Origin: Pseudisothecium myosuroides
Taxonomy: Eukaryota > Streptophyta > Bryopsida > Hypnales > Lembophyllaceae
Assembly (NCBI GenBank): GCA_951799445.1
Contig: OX637296.1
Span: 4,030,001 to 4,094,000 of the forward strand
Direction: 5' to 3'
Length of the DNA stretch: 64,000 bases
A model generated the notes under the pieces. The model did not search any database, was not told where the DNA came from, and saw nothing but the letters and a program-made list of their open reading frames with translations. Both the position numbers and the translations under genes were made by a program. Positions 50,996 through 62,021 of the stretch are shown piece after piece (within the stretch, counting starts at the first letter, position 1; the number at the start of each line of letters is the position of its first letter).

Positions 50996-51096
50996 ATATT
51001 TTTCGGACAGCCCATACCACTATTCACAGCATGGGGACAGATTGGGGAACGGGCCTGAAACGGCCCTTTCTTGGCCCCAAATCCCTTCTAATGTAG
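50760..51096. mobile_element. 337-bp MULE-like MITE with 9-bp target duplication
   Basis: CTTGCAACT occurs immediately left (50751-50759) and right (51097-51105). The ends ATTAGAGAGAATTTGGGCCC and GGCCCCAAATCCCTTCTAAT are imperfect inverted repeats and resemble the ends of 9602-11957. The interior has a long A run and a long T run that form an additional inverted pair, plus a short GC-rich segment. It has no open frame. Confidence 0.83.
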
Positions 51097-52098
51097 CTTG
51101 CAACTTCACTATGTGAAAACCTTTTCATATTGAAGTAGTAGAGCTATCCTTATATCATTGAGCAATATCTTGTTGGGTGCACATCTACAAAATATGAGAT
51201 GCACATTCAAGGTTTATCTTACTCAAAATCATCAATAACAATATGAGCATTGAGGAATTTTTCTTTTATATTTGGATAGTGAAAACATAGAGCCTAAAAA
51301 TTAAAATTTGTGGAATTTGTTTCAGGAATTTTGACATCAAACATTGTAAGATTAAAGGATACTACAAGGTAAGTGTTTTTGCCCTTGCTCTTCCTGGTTA
51401 GCAAAGTTTGACTTCTCTTAGATTGAGATCTTGGTAATAAACACATATTTTTTTTAAAATTGCATACTCAATTGTGTTAGTTACATACAAGTTGATCAAA
51501 TATTGAAAGTACATAAAGAAGTTAGTAGAAATTGCCAAAACTTTTTGAATAACTAAAATTTTGATCCAAAGACTTGATATGAATTTTTTCATCCCTGCAA
51601 AGAAGGTAAATGTCCACATCTTGAATGTGTCCAGATATAAAAATTAGAGATTCACTTACAATTGACTATGTGTAAACATGATCAAATTTTCAATGTCCCT
51701 TCAACTAAAAATTGTCTTTAAGGGATTGACCTTTGATCCCTTATTGAATCTATTTTGAATTTATGTACATGAATTCCCGTATTTAATGGAAATACAAGAA
51801 TTTATGCATGTTAAAAAAATTCAAACTATTTGAAAAGATTTATTCAAATTATATTAATATATATTAAAATTGACACAATTTTTTTTTAAGTTTTAAAAAT
51901 AAAAATAGTTTGATTTTTTTAATCTAAAATCTAAACATTAATAGAAAAAAGATTCTTTTACAAGTGGAAAAATATCAAAATTTTATACTCCTTCCATCCC
52001 AAAATGATCGTTTAGTTCTCCTTCATTTTTTGGTCCCAAAATGATTTTCTAGGTGCATGGAAGTAATATGCAAGGGAAGGGGCTGGGGGGTGGAGGGC

Positions 52099-52344
52099 GA
52101 GGTTTGCTAATATGTGAGCATAGAAGTGTGAGCCCATGAGCTTAGAATACTACACACCTATGTTATAGATATATACTATAAAAACCATATATGATTATAA
52201 GGTATATATGTTACAAATACCCATATTATAGGTGTTTATGATACATACACCTTCTATAGTGTGTGGTATCTATATTATAGGTACCTATATTGTAGGCTCA
52301 ATGCTCACAAGCTCGCATTCTTGGGCTCACATACTAGCACCGTT
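52099..52344 (-). mobile_element. 246-bp MITE, reversed copy of 19185-19433
   Basis: It is flanked by GGGTGGAGGGC on both sides (52088-52098 and 52345-52355), an 11-bp perfect direct repeat. The sequence is the reverse complement of the 19-kb copy throughout, including the ends GCTAATATGTGAGC and GCTCACATACTAGC. The two copies confirm each other's boundaries. Confidence 0.85.
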
Positions 52345-52828
52345 GGGTGGAGGGCTAGAGAGAATGTCCAATCAAAAATTTGAATTTAGAACATGCATTG
52401 TTGAGATGATTCCATACTCTGACAACATTGATGAGGCCATGAATCACATGTAAAGTAGCTTGTCATTGGCCACATGGGCTTAGACTATACGATGAGAGCT
52501 CAACCTTAGGGCTACAAGCTCTGGCCCAAGAACATTGAAATTGTTGTAAAGAAACTAACCAACTGAATACTCACCATGGTTCATAGAAAATGGGCAATTG
52601 TGTGGCCACTAGTGCTCTTCAAAAATGCCTCAAAAATCCGACTTTTGAGTGCTCCAAAACTACATTTAGGAAAGGGCTTGGGAACTCAAAGTTTTGGGAT
52701 GATAGGAGTGCACCAAACTCTACTTAAAGCTCAATTTTTTTTGAAAAAAATGTTATTTTCAACCTTAATTCGGAACATTTTGTCCAACAAGAAGATCATT
52801 TTAGGACTAATGGAATATATTTATTATA

Positions 52829-53754
52829 TTAACCCCTAAAGTTCTTTGACTATGTTCTCACCAAAAATGTTCCAAAATTGCCATTTCTAGTACAAGTACC
52901 AAATTTTTTTAAAATATCATTTTTGGACACATGTAACCGTAGGATCTTGTAGTACTTTGATTTGAGAATATGTGGAAAAAATTTCAGAAATTTCCATCGT
53001 GTAGATTGGAAGATATTAGCGTTTGAAGTGTCAAAGTCCTTTTTTGGGCCCTGCGAAAAACCGGGCAGCTACACTTCAAAAGGTCAGATTATTATGAAAA
53101 AATTCCAAAATGGCTGTGCTTCTTTGGTCATTCTTCAAGGCAAGTTGGCTACATGCTTGAAAATTTTCAAATAATTTGAAATTGTAACATGTAGGAAAAA
53201 AATAGTAAGTAGAAAGAAGTAGAGAATGGTTCAAAATACTAAATTGTTAAGAAGTTAATTATGGAATTGAAAAATGCCAATTCCAATGGTTGCAATGTTG
53301 TAATAAACAATCTACATCCTACAATTTTTTTTTTTTTGAAAAATATTGAAAATTGAGTGAAATAAACGACTTCAAAGTTTATTTTAGAGTAGACAATCCA
53401 TAACTGCCCGCAAACAAAAAATCCTCATAACGTTTGACTCATTGATCAGAATGGAATGATTCAAAGCTTTTTACGTATATATAAATCTAATAAACCAATT
53501 TCAAATTTTTATTTTTGAAAAAGTGATTTTTTCTGATCTGCCCGGACTGCCCAAGTTGAGAAACAAACAACATATTTGGCCATAACTTTTGACTCGTATT
53601 TCCAAATGTCATGAAATTTGGTGCATATGAAAGATATTCCTCATCCCCACCTTCTGTAAAAATTTCAGCCCAAAATATGCAAATCTCCAGTCACACATAC
53701 CTGCCCAAAATTTCTATGTTGCCAAAAAACGCATGTTGGTCCTTTAGGGGTTAA
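52829..53754 (+). mobile_element. 926-bp TTAA-end element
   Basis: It runs from TTAACCCCTAAAG at 52829 to CCTTTAGGGGTTAA at 53754. It is the sister of 21671-22600, same orientation, same length within four bases and very similar throughout. The close similarity suggests that the family was active comparatively recently. Non-coding. Confidence 0.87.
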
Positions 53755-54065
53755 TGAATAAATTTAGCTTGATAGTGGTATTTGATTTGAAGGTCACTCA
53801 CAAGAGTGTTTTGGATGTAGATTATAAAATAATTAATTGATAAATCTTCACACCAATTTGTATTGCTACTTGTACCTCTTGAAAAAAAATCAAACTAATT
53901 GAATTGTTTTTGCTGTATTTACTAATTTGTTTTCACTTTTTGCTACAGAAATTATAAATATGACAATTTTTCACCATGTAACATGGCCGTTCGGCACAGT
54001 TACTTTTGGAACTAAGCTTGGTCCTTTTCACACTGACGCTCCAAGCGACCCAAGCTCCCTCGGGG

Positions 54066-54077
54066 TTTAGGGTTTAA
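54066..54077 (+). promoter_or_regulatory. telo-box upstream of the WD40 gene
   Basis: TTTAGGGTTTAA, the complement of the plant telo-box AAACCCTAA, lies about 110 bases before the start codon. Telo-boxes are common in 5' regions of plant ribosomal-protein and ribosome-biogenesis genes, which agrees with the predicted role of the gene. Confidence 0.6.
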
Positions 54078-54185
54078 GCCCTCGCCAGCCCTTCCATCGT
54101 CTCGCAGCAACCAATCTGCCCTCCTTCACCAATCGATTTCCTTTTCCGCGTTTGCCTTCCCTTCCGTTCCGTTCCCTTCTTCGCC

Positions 54186-57100
54186 ATGAAGTTGGTGGCG
54201 GGCTCCTACGAGCGCTTCCTGTGGGGCTACGACGTGAAACCGCAGAAACAGGAGCTTCTGTGGAAGTTCGCCTACCCCGCGCACAACGGCCCCGTGAAAT
54301 GCCTCGCCACCAGTGGCGCCGTGGTGGCCACGGGGGGAGCCGACGACACCATTCGCGTCTTCGACTTGAACGCGCAGAAGGACATGGGGACGCTGTACAA
54401 GCACGAGGGCGCAGTCACTTGTTTGGATTTTCATAATGCGCACCCGGGGGTGAATCATCCGACGCATCTGTTGAGTGGATCCGAGGACGGGTCGATATGT
54501 ATTTGGGATACTGATGCGTGGATTCATTTGATCACCATGAAGGCCAAGAAAGGGCCCAAGGCGCCGGTCCAGGATTTGTCCATTCATACTTCAGGTGAGT
54601 GAGTGATGGTTGGGCAGGGGTTTAGCGTTTAAGGTTTAATTTAAATGTTATATTTCTCGCGGAGAATTTGACAGAAACAAGAGTGTACAGGAATTTTGAC
54701 TGGAGTTTGGGGTTTAGGGTTTAGTTGAATTCTGTTCTGTTTTCTGAGAATTTTACAGAACAATAACTGGATAAGAATTGCAAGGGTTTAGGATTTAGGA
54801 TTTAGGTTAAATACTCTAGAGCGAGGAAGCCCGAATTGAGCCTTAAGGTTTATGGTCCCGAATTGACCCTCATGTTTTCAAGAAGTTGATTAATTCACAT
54901 ACGTACTTTTCCGGTTAATTTTTTGACAGAACGAAAAGTGAACAAGGCTTTAGGGCTTAGTTGAACTACTAAGGAGCGAGGAATCGCAAATTGAGCCTTA
55001 GGGTTTAGGGTCCCGAAGTGGCCTTCATGTTTTTCAAAATATTAATTAGGTCACATAGATATTTTTTCGCTGATTCTGGTGGTATAAACCCCGTCTGAAT
55101 TATTTTTTTCACAATATGATCAATCGAATTGGAAACCACGAACTCTTGGTTCTTTAGGGATTGATTTTGTTCTGTTTGCTGAAAATTCTGTTTTTATTCT
55201 GCTTTTAGGATTGCTTACGTTGTCGATTGAGCGAAACAGCAGCATGAAGATGTGGAATTTGACGAAAGGGAGGTGTAGTTTTACCACCAAGCTTCCCCAG
55301 CAAGCGGAGCTTGTGAACTTCTTTCCTCAGGCTGGCGAGTCCTATGCTTTGGCCTTAGAAAATGTCATGGAGATTCGCAATGCGGAGACAGGAAGCACAA
55401 TTCATCGACTTCAGCATGATAAACGGATATTCTGTATGGCCCAGCGGCAGGTGCGTAATATTCTACACTTTGTTAGTCTCTCTTTCTTGATAATCACATG
55501 TGTCCTTCCTTTCTAGGTTCATTGTTATGAGTCGATGATTCAATTTGTATGAGTCGTAATCAGCATATGAGTAGTACAGAGGATCGAGTAGATTTGTTAA
55601 TATCCTCTAAATCAACCTTTTGATCAATTTCTATGGGAACCTTTTTATAAAACTTCAAGTTGTCCCTAATTATGCATATCCTAGCGGTTTATTCCTTTTC
55701 ATAAACCCTGCTCCCCCGGGCGGGTTTTGTGATTCAGGAGGGTCTATGAAGTTGGAATTGGGTTCTTTCATCTGTGGGCAAAAATTCTATAGTATGCTAG
55801 GTTTCTCCTTCTGTATCCTCTATACTACAACCTAATATAGTTGCAAGGTAATCATCTTGCACAGTAAGCCAGGATCCTTCCATTTCCTTTTCAATATCCA
55901 CAAATGTGTGCTGTGTGATTTCTCCTCCTCTTGTTTTGCTAATGTCTGGTTCAATACTAATAGGAATTCCATATTTTTCATTGTGTTGTCTCAGGACAAC
56001 ATGCTGGTCACCGGCGGAGAGGACTGCGTAGTCAGGGCTTGGGATACAAGGTCAGGGAAACAGGCTTGGGTGTTGGAGAACGCGCACACGAATCGGATCA
56101 AGGGAGTGGCCATCTTGGGATCCAAATCTGACACGGGTGATGAATCCGGGGAGTTGCCTCACTTGGTGGCTTCTGCTTCATCAGATGGGATGCTTAAGGT
56201 TTGGGATACTCGAATGGTCCTTGGCGGTGATGATGGGGCTGCCCCTGTTCCGCTGATGCAGGCTGAGACCAAAGCTCGACTGACTTGCCTTGTTAGTAGC
56301 TCTGGTGTTAAGAGTAAGTTCTCTTCCTTGATTTTGCTATTTTACACCCTGAATAGCATTGCGGCGCTTGATGACTTCCACTTGTAAAGCCTTCTCATGC
56401 TCCAGCTTAGTCTCCAATGTGGCCAAATTGCGCTCCATGTTCTCTTGCATCTCGTCCTTAGAAATTGGCATCTTGTCAATTCAATAGGAGTGTCAAGCTT
56501 GCGATTTCCAAATTTGGCCCTGTCAATCCTGAGCTTTAGAATCTTGTCCCAATAGTTCGGCCTCGTCCGTAGAGTTTTCTATAATTGTTTGCATATCGCC
56601 TCGGTTTTTGGAGTACGAAGCTCAGACTCGGACACCGCTCTAATGGATTGGTGAACCTGTTGAGAGTATCCTCTCTCGGTGACAGTTTTCAATTCAAGAC
56701 TTTGGCGTTGCATGATCCTGAGCCCGAAAACCTTGTCTCAAGATACTACCCCTTACATAGAACTTTCAATTCACGTAGCAAATCGCTTGCATTCGGACAC
56801 CCCCTAATAGATAGGTAATCCCGTTGAGAGAGTTTCCTCTCTCGGGGCAATGCGTTTGCAACTGTTTTGACATTTCGAATGATGAATATCTGACCATTCT
56901 TGCCCACTGCAGAAACTCCTGCACCGGAAAGTATCCCTGAAGGAGACGTGGTTGTTGGTAAGCAGCATTCTTCAGCCGAGCCAGGTCAAGTTTCCAAGAA
57001 AAAGAAAAGAAAGGCAGGTGCACATGGAAGTGACGATGGAGAAGACAAGTCACTATCTGAGAAAAAACGCCAGAAGAAACAAGCTGTTAAGGGAAATGCG

Positions 57101-57364
57101 AAGACAAGTACGCCACTTAGAAGCGTAAACTCTCCAATTTCAAACACTCCAGGCAGTAAGTCACCCTCGAATCGCAAGAGATCCAGCCGAGATAAGTCCC
57201 AGGAGGCTGACATTGGTACACCACTCGACCATTCACCGCACAAGAAGCCCAAATTAAGCTCTAAAAAAATGTCCTCTGGCCCTGGTAAGACTCCCAAGTC
57301 GGGCAAGTCACCGAAGGCCCTTGGTTCTGGTAAGTCAGGCAAGAAAGGAGACAAGAGAAGATGA
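54186..57364 (+). CDS. WD40 protein of the MAK11/PAK1IP1 family
   Basis: Predicted nucleolar factor for 60S ribosomal subunit assembly, the role of yeast Mak11 and its plant and animal relatives. Exons are 54186-54594, 55209-55450, 55995-56313 and 56913-57364, total 473 residues with consistent phases. The start, MKLVAGSYERFLWGYDV, is typical of the family. WD repeats are visible as VVATGGADDTIRVFDL, LLSGSEDGSICIWDTD, LTLSIERNSSMKMWNL, MLVTGGEDCVVRAWDT and LVASASSDGMLKVWDT. The last 150 residues are a basic Lys/Ser-rich tail (SKKKKRKAG, KSGKSPKALGSGKSGKKGD) typical of nucleolar targeting. Intron 1 has a tandem duplication and intron 3 foreign coding-like sequence. It converges with the B3 gene at 59.0 kb. 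Confidence 0.92.
54709..55050 (+). repeat. tandem duplication with telomere-like words in WD40 intron 1
   Basis: A unit of 155 bases beginning GAGCGAGGAA at 54819 is repeated imperfectly from 54974. Both carry a version of GAGCCTTAGGGTTTAGGGTC. Further GGTTTAGGGTTTAG words stand near 54712 and 54800. These are too few and irregular to be telomeric repeats. Confidence 0.65.
56340..56870 (-). pseudogene. coding-like relic and local duplication in WD40 intron 3
   Basis: On the minus strand 56345-56480 reads without a stop as a charged helical peptide (MERNLATLETKLEHEKA is part of it), with the look of a coiled coil from a transposon or cellular gene. Further along, 56628-56690 and about 56793-56850 are imperfect repeats of each other around CGGACACC and GAGAGTATCCTCTCTCGG (second copy GAGAGTTTCCTCTCTCGG). 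The source is unknown. Confidence 0.4.
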
Positions 57365-59037
57365 TAAATTCAGCTGAAGAACAAGGTTCTGTGAGTAAAG
57401 AGAACAGCTTTGCTACCAGTGTCCGTGTAGTGTAGTTAGTAGAACTCCCCCCAGTGGACTCTTTATTTTCGATGATCTGAAGCCCCCAACATTGCTCTTC
57501 TTCTGTAAGAGGGATAATCCCATTGAAGTCAAAAGGAGCAGGAGCAGACTGAACCACGCACCTTGTTAGGAAAATTTTGTAGCAGGTAACCTGTATTCTA
57601 GAGTAGTGTCGTAATTCTTCTTTGATACGTAGTGAGAAAGTGACAGCGGCACTTACAAGCACTGTTGTTCTCGCTGTGTTCGGAAAGCATAGGTGCTTGT
57701 CTTAGAAATTGACTCATTGAACTGCGATAGATGAGGTGTTTTCCTTGGAGCTTACCTCCAGTAGTGTACAGCTTTAAAAATGCACTTTGGCCTCGTTTGA
57801 TACGATTTTACTCTCTGATGGGTTGAAAGCTCGTCATCTCACTTATGCGGTGGTATCACATGTAAGACCTTTGGCTACTAGGATGATGGAATACCGGTAG
57901 TAGGAACTCCATCTTGGGTGAAAATTCTTTCAAGTTCGCTACCGTATTCAGGTAGACAAGCTCTGAATTGAAAACCATGAGGTAGACAGTACTATAATCG
58001 TGCGAAACACATGATCATGTCTCCATACTAACCCCTGTTAGCAACAACTCATCTACGGGTCTTCATAGAGTGACCTTCAATTTGTTTTATTGTATTATGA
58101 CTGGGCCAAGTGCCTTGGAATAGAAACGGGGTCAATTATACCGGTAGTGGTCTTCAACTCCCGCGTTGGAATTGCTCATGCAATTCGTACATTGTGGAAA
58201 AGAATTCGATCGGAACGGATTTGACTCTTGTTCCAGAATCTCTCTCCACAGCTCCATTCATCTCTCAAAAATCAAACTCCTAAATCGTTGAGATTCTTAA
58301 AGTTACTCAAACAGCATCGTCTACCTGAAGAATCACTATATAACAAGACGGAAGGAAACTGATTACCTGCGTGGGGGCCGAGGTTTCCCAATCCTCGATT
58401 ATTGGTAACTGCAAAAAATCTCAGGATTCCTTCTGGCACTTCCAGAATCATCTTAGTATCTGAGATGTGAAGCTTTGTAAGAGTAATCATGACAGCACTA
58501 ACAGCAGGACAGGGTGCAAGCCAAGTTGATAAACAGTTGTACAAATGATGATGCACAGTGTCAGCTTTCCTTTTCAGAGCCTCCTTCGAGACAAGGGGCC
58601 GCGACGTACGACCCGAGGGCGATTTGTACACTACCCGAAAAACGCAAATATTGCATTACCACCTCTGCAACTTTAAGTTTTGTTATTAACAATTGAGTCT
58701 GAGATTAAGAACTCGGACATTAGACGAGAAATAAATTTTCACTGTACTATTGAAGAAACCAAATAATTGCCTACACGAGGATATAATTTAGAAGTGTTTT
58801 TTGAGTGCTCAACTACCCCCTGCAACATATGCGCGCGGCAGACTTTGACCTCACTTGATCTCTTATCGACTGCTTTCGCTAACAGAACAAGAGTTTTATG
58901 TCGATCAATTCGGTGAGCACAGCCCACCTGCTCAAATCTTAACCCAGATCCGTGCAACTATTCCAAAAAATTGATGCCAGCCACTTAGTTGAATGCATCA
59001 CTCAGAAGTATCATGTGCATGTAGGCAAACTGGGACT
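57365..59037. other. convergent 3' region between WD40 and B3 genes
   Basis: Probably the 3' untranslated regions of both genes plus spacer. Reading frames exist on both strands, but none shows family resemblance or a splice-consistent structure. Confidence 0.5.
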
Positions 59038-60587
59038 TCATAGCGGAACTCGTGGTCTAACGAGGAAAGACGAATCGGCAATGAGAGTGAACACCAGCTC
59101 TTGCCCTAGTTGAAGACCATTTTCAGTCTTAAACTCCTTCCAGCCGTCTGCGAGGGAAATCCTTCTCTTTTCTCCATCCATTCTCCAAGCGCAGGCGACA
59201 TTGTACACCGGAGACTCGTGATGCAACCACCGAAGCGTAACAAAAGGGTCAAGTTGGATGCCGTAAGTCCTCGCAAATATGCAAGGAATCTCCTGCACCA
59301 CAGACAAATGAAAAGACTGATTGACTTGGTCCCAGGTTCATGGCGAACTTTTCGCTAGGTATTTACTTGGCTTAGCCAGGATCTGTACGTATTGCAAAGA
59401 AAACATCATAATGTAAATTAAACTAATTGATCGTATGACTACAAGAATTTCACAGCCAGCAAAGGATACTTTAGTTAAATTGAACATTTCAAATCAAAGC
59501 TTACCAGGATATAGCAGTGGCTTCGCGATAATTTCTTGAAGAAACTTGGAAGAGATTTCTGCAGCTTCTTTTGGGGAGCAGAATCCTTATCTTCAAGCTG
59601 GTCATGTTTTCTTTTATTCTCAATCACGTTCCGAGGACTGTCAACCTTGCTCAAGGACGTCACCAGCTCCTCACGCTTCACCACCGGCTCAGGCTCTTTG
59701 CCATGACACCTTTCCAATGCAGAGTTCCCCGCAATTCTCTGAGCACAAACGGTCTCAACGGAGGCATAAGAACGCTTGCGAAATACTTAGGCTGAAGATC
59801 AAGACAGATCACCATTTTGGACAGGTCATGAATGGGAATCAGAGTTGCGAAATTACCGGTGTAAGATGGTGCGACTTGCTGAAGCTCGAGTTCTCATATT
59901 TTCTGTCACAGTCTGCAACTTCAATCGCATTGGACTGTGTAGTCGGCTGTGCGCAGCTGATCGAGAACAGCTTCTCCCTTTCCTCGGCAGGCATGCACTC
60001 GTCTTTACACCCTGAAGATGCTGTTACTCTTTGCGAAGATTTGACTCTTTTCGACCGAGGAATGCAGGGGAGTGGCATCCTCGAAATGCCGACTTCGAAC
60101 TCCGACATGGCCGTGAGCGTGAAAGTGAGCCGATCGCCTTCCACGAGGCAATTGAAGGAAGCATATGCACTCCATCCACGGCAGAACATGACTTGCGGTC
60201 GCTTGTGAGGATGATAAATTATGACTTCCACGGTCCATGTTCTTCCTGTCGCTCTTGATATCAGCTTCACACTCTCTTGTATCTTCGCCCCGTGCTCTCG
60301 CATGAACCATATCGGCACTGTCTGTAAGCAAACGCGATCAATCCAAAATTATCTTTAGTTTCACGAATACCCAAGACAGAAATCAAGAAAACCAGAATCA
60401 ATTCAGAAATACGAGCACCATTTTCCAAGAATTCCAAGAACACTTAATTCCCAACTCAGAAACTCACAAGCTTTGCATATTTGTTAAGAAATGGTGAACT
60501 CGTCGCCGTTATGGTCGCTTCGAAACCGATGCTGCTCCGTGGCTCCTGCAAGTGCATATTCTCCAAATTCTCCGATCTCACTCCCAT
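59038..60587 (-). CDS. REM/VRN1-like protein with two B3 DNA-binding domains
   Basis: Predicted nuclear DNA-binding protein of 365 residues. Minus-strand exons 60468-60587, 59857-60321, 59505-59738 and 59038-59316 all join in phase 0. B3 domain 1 (about residues 20-113) includes FEATITATSSPFLNKYAKL, VPIWFMREHG, TWTVEVIIY and FCRGWSAYASFNCLVEGDRL. B3 domain 2 (about residues 260-355) includes SFFKKLSRSHCYILSFHLSV, IPCIFARTYGI, ISLADGWKEFKTENGLQLGQ and LVFTLIADSSF. The linker is charged and poorly conserved. The second domain is split over exons 3 and 4. The acceptor of exon 3 has an in-frame alternative 15 bases upstream (after GAG instead of CAG). REM B3 proteins are plant-specific; targets cannot be inferred. 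Confidence 0.85.
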
Positions 60588-60592
60588 TTCTT

Positions 60593-60632
60593 TCACATTC
60601 CTCCGCTCTCAAGCAATCTCGCTGATACGCAT
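60593..60632 (-). promoter_or_regulatory. two tiny upstream reading frames in the B3 leader
   Basis: Before the ATG at 60587 the minus strand has ATG immediately followed by TGA (60593-60598), a minimal start-stop element, and a seven-codon frame at 60609-60632. If this region is transcribed, both could reduce translation of the B3 protein. The transcription start is unknown. Confidence 0.4.
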
Positions 60633-61582
60633 CTTGAGTTAAAAAAATATAAAAAAGAAGCTTAACGACTGAGTACTTAATTCGGCTCTCGCTACAGTAG
60701 TGAACATTGAGTAGCGAAACAAAATGTTAACGCAGGCATTACAAAGGCCAACCATCGACTCTTGAAAGCATTGATTGAACTCGAGTTTTTTTCACACATT
60801 TTTACACTATGAGGAGGAGGAGGAGATGTACCGTGACGTAATGAGCAGAACAGATATCGTGAATTGCAATGACGATTCGTATGACTTGAGAACGTAGGGA
60901 AGGGAAAGCCAGGCATCACTGAGTTTTGAGTCGCTTCAGCTTACTGTATTTTTCTGAATTTTCTTGCTATACGTGTACATGTTATAGTTTAGTATATATC
61001 AAGGCGTACACCAAGTTCCCATGTCATTCTACATCTATGAACGTGATTATACGCTCTCAAGTCTCAGATTCAAACTGCAATATAATCTCTATATCGAACA
61101 ATACGTCTGAAATTTTGAGTTTGCATCAATATTAAGGAAATAGAGCAATTAGGATATCGTTTGCAACTAGTAGAAACTTCCTGAAGTTTTCCCACTGCTT
61201 AGGACTCACTGCTACGCAAACCGCATTTTGCTAAGATTCGGTCGATGCTTGAGGCAGTTCTGTCATAGCTAAAATCAACTTTGGGCAAGAATCAACCCCT
61301 CATACTGTCCGATTCCTAGAAACCAAAATCAATAACAATGGCTCAACAACATCATGGGTCACGTTGAATTGGATACTTCTCAAGAAAGAGTTCCTAGTAT
61401 GCTCAAGTTCAGATTACAATGACTGCTGATGCCCAAACACACATTTGGAATAATTTGTAAAAGCAGAAAATGTTGCCTAAACACATCAATTTTCACAATA
61501 GCAAGAGCCAACTGAAGAATATCTGGACTTCAAAGGCCTACAAACTACTGATATTGTCTTAGCTAGTGCTGCACAAGTATAA
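60633..61582. other. intergenic region between the two B3 loci
   Basis: Presumed promoter of the upstream-facing B3 gene and 3' flank of the next one. No coding or structural feature is clear. Confidence 0.5.
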
Positions 61583-61698
61583 TCATAATTTGTACACAGG
61601 CTTGATGCCGAGAATCTTGAAGCACTCTCGCATGATCAACGCAGTCTTCACAAAGCAGCAATCGACTAGCTTCCTCCTCTGAAGTCTTAACCCACAAC
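61583..61698 (-). CDS. possible terminal exon of the second B3 locus
   Basis: After a good acceptor (TATATGCAG) the minus strand reads 37 codons rich in Cys, Arg and Lys (VDCCFVKTALIMRECFKILG is part) to a stop at 61583. Phase 1 is required. The upstream B3 exon can reach it only through a weak donor, so this may instead be an unrelated exon or chance. No family is recognised. Confidence 0.35.
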
Positions 61699-62021
61699 CT
61701 GCATATAAAAGCCAAAGGTCAAAACCAAAGAATCTTGAGTTGTAACCTGTCGCGACAATACACCTTCCTATTGTATAAAATTAATTAATGAGACAAGCGA
61801 AATCATTCATGTCTGCTGTGAAACTGCATTTCTCATAGTTCTTTTTCATATTCTTTCCAAGGACAGCAAGTGTCACAATTCAACCCTCTGATTCTATAGA
61901 TTGACGGACTTCCATTGTTTACATCCAACCAGAGAACAACACACATCATGCAACCTGACATCAAGCTTATCAACGAAACTTTAAAAAAAAAGTAGGGCTC
62001 GAGTGACGAAAAAGTTACAAA

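Noticed and set aside
54126..54587. 153-codon reverse-strand frame
   Set aside because: It is antisense to WD40 exon 1, an effect of high GC at third positions.
54700..55020. Interstitial telomeric array
   Set aside because: The GGTTTAG words are few, irregular and tied to a tandem intron duplication, so not a telomere relic.
58272..58631. 119-codon reverse-strand frame downstream of the B3 gene
   Set aside because: It looked like an extra exon, but it shares no motif with B3 or other families and cannot be joined in a convincing way to the B3 stop exon.
59546..60208. 220-codon plus-strand frame
   Set aside because: It runs antisense to two well-supported B3 exons and through an intron.
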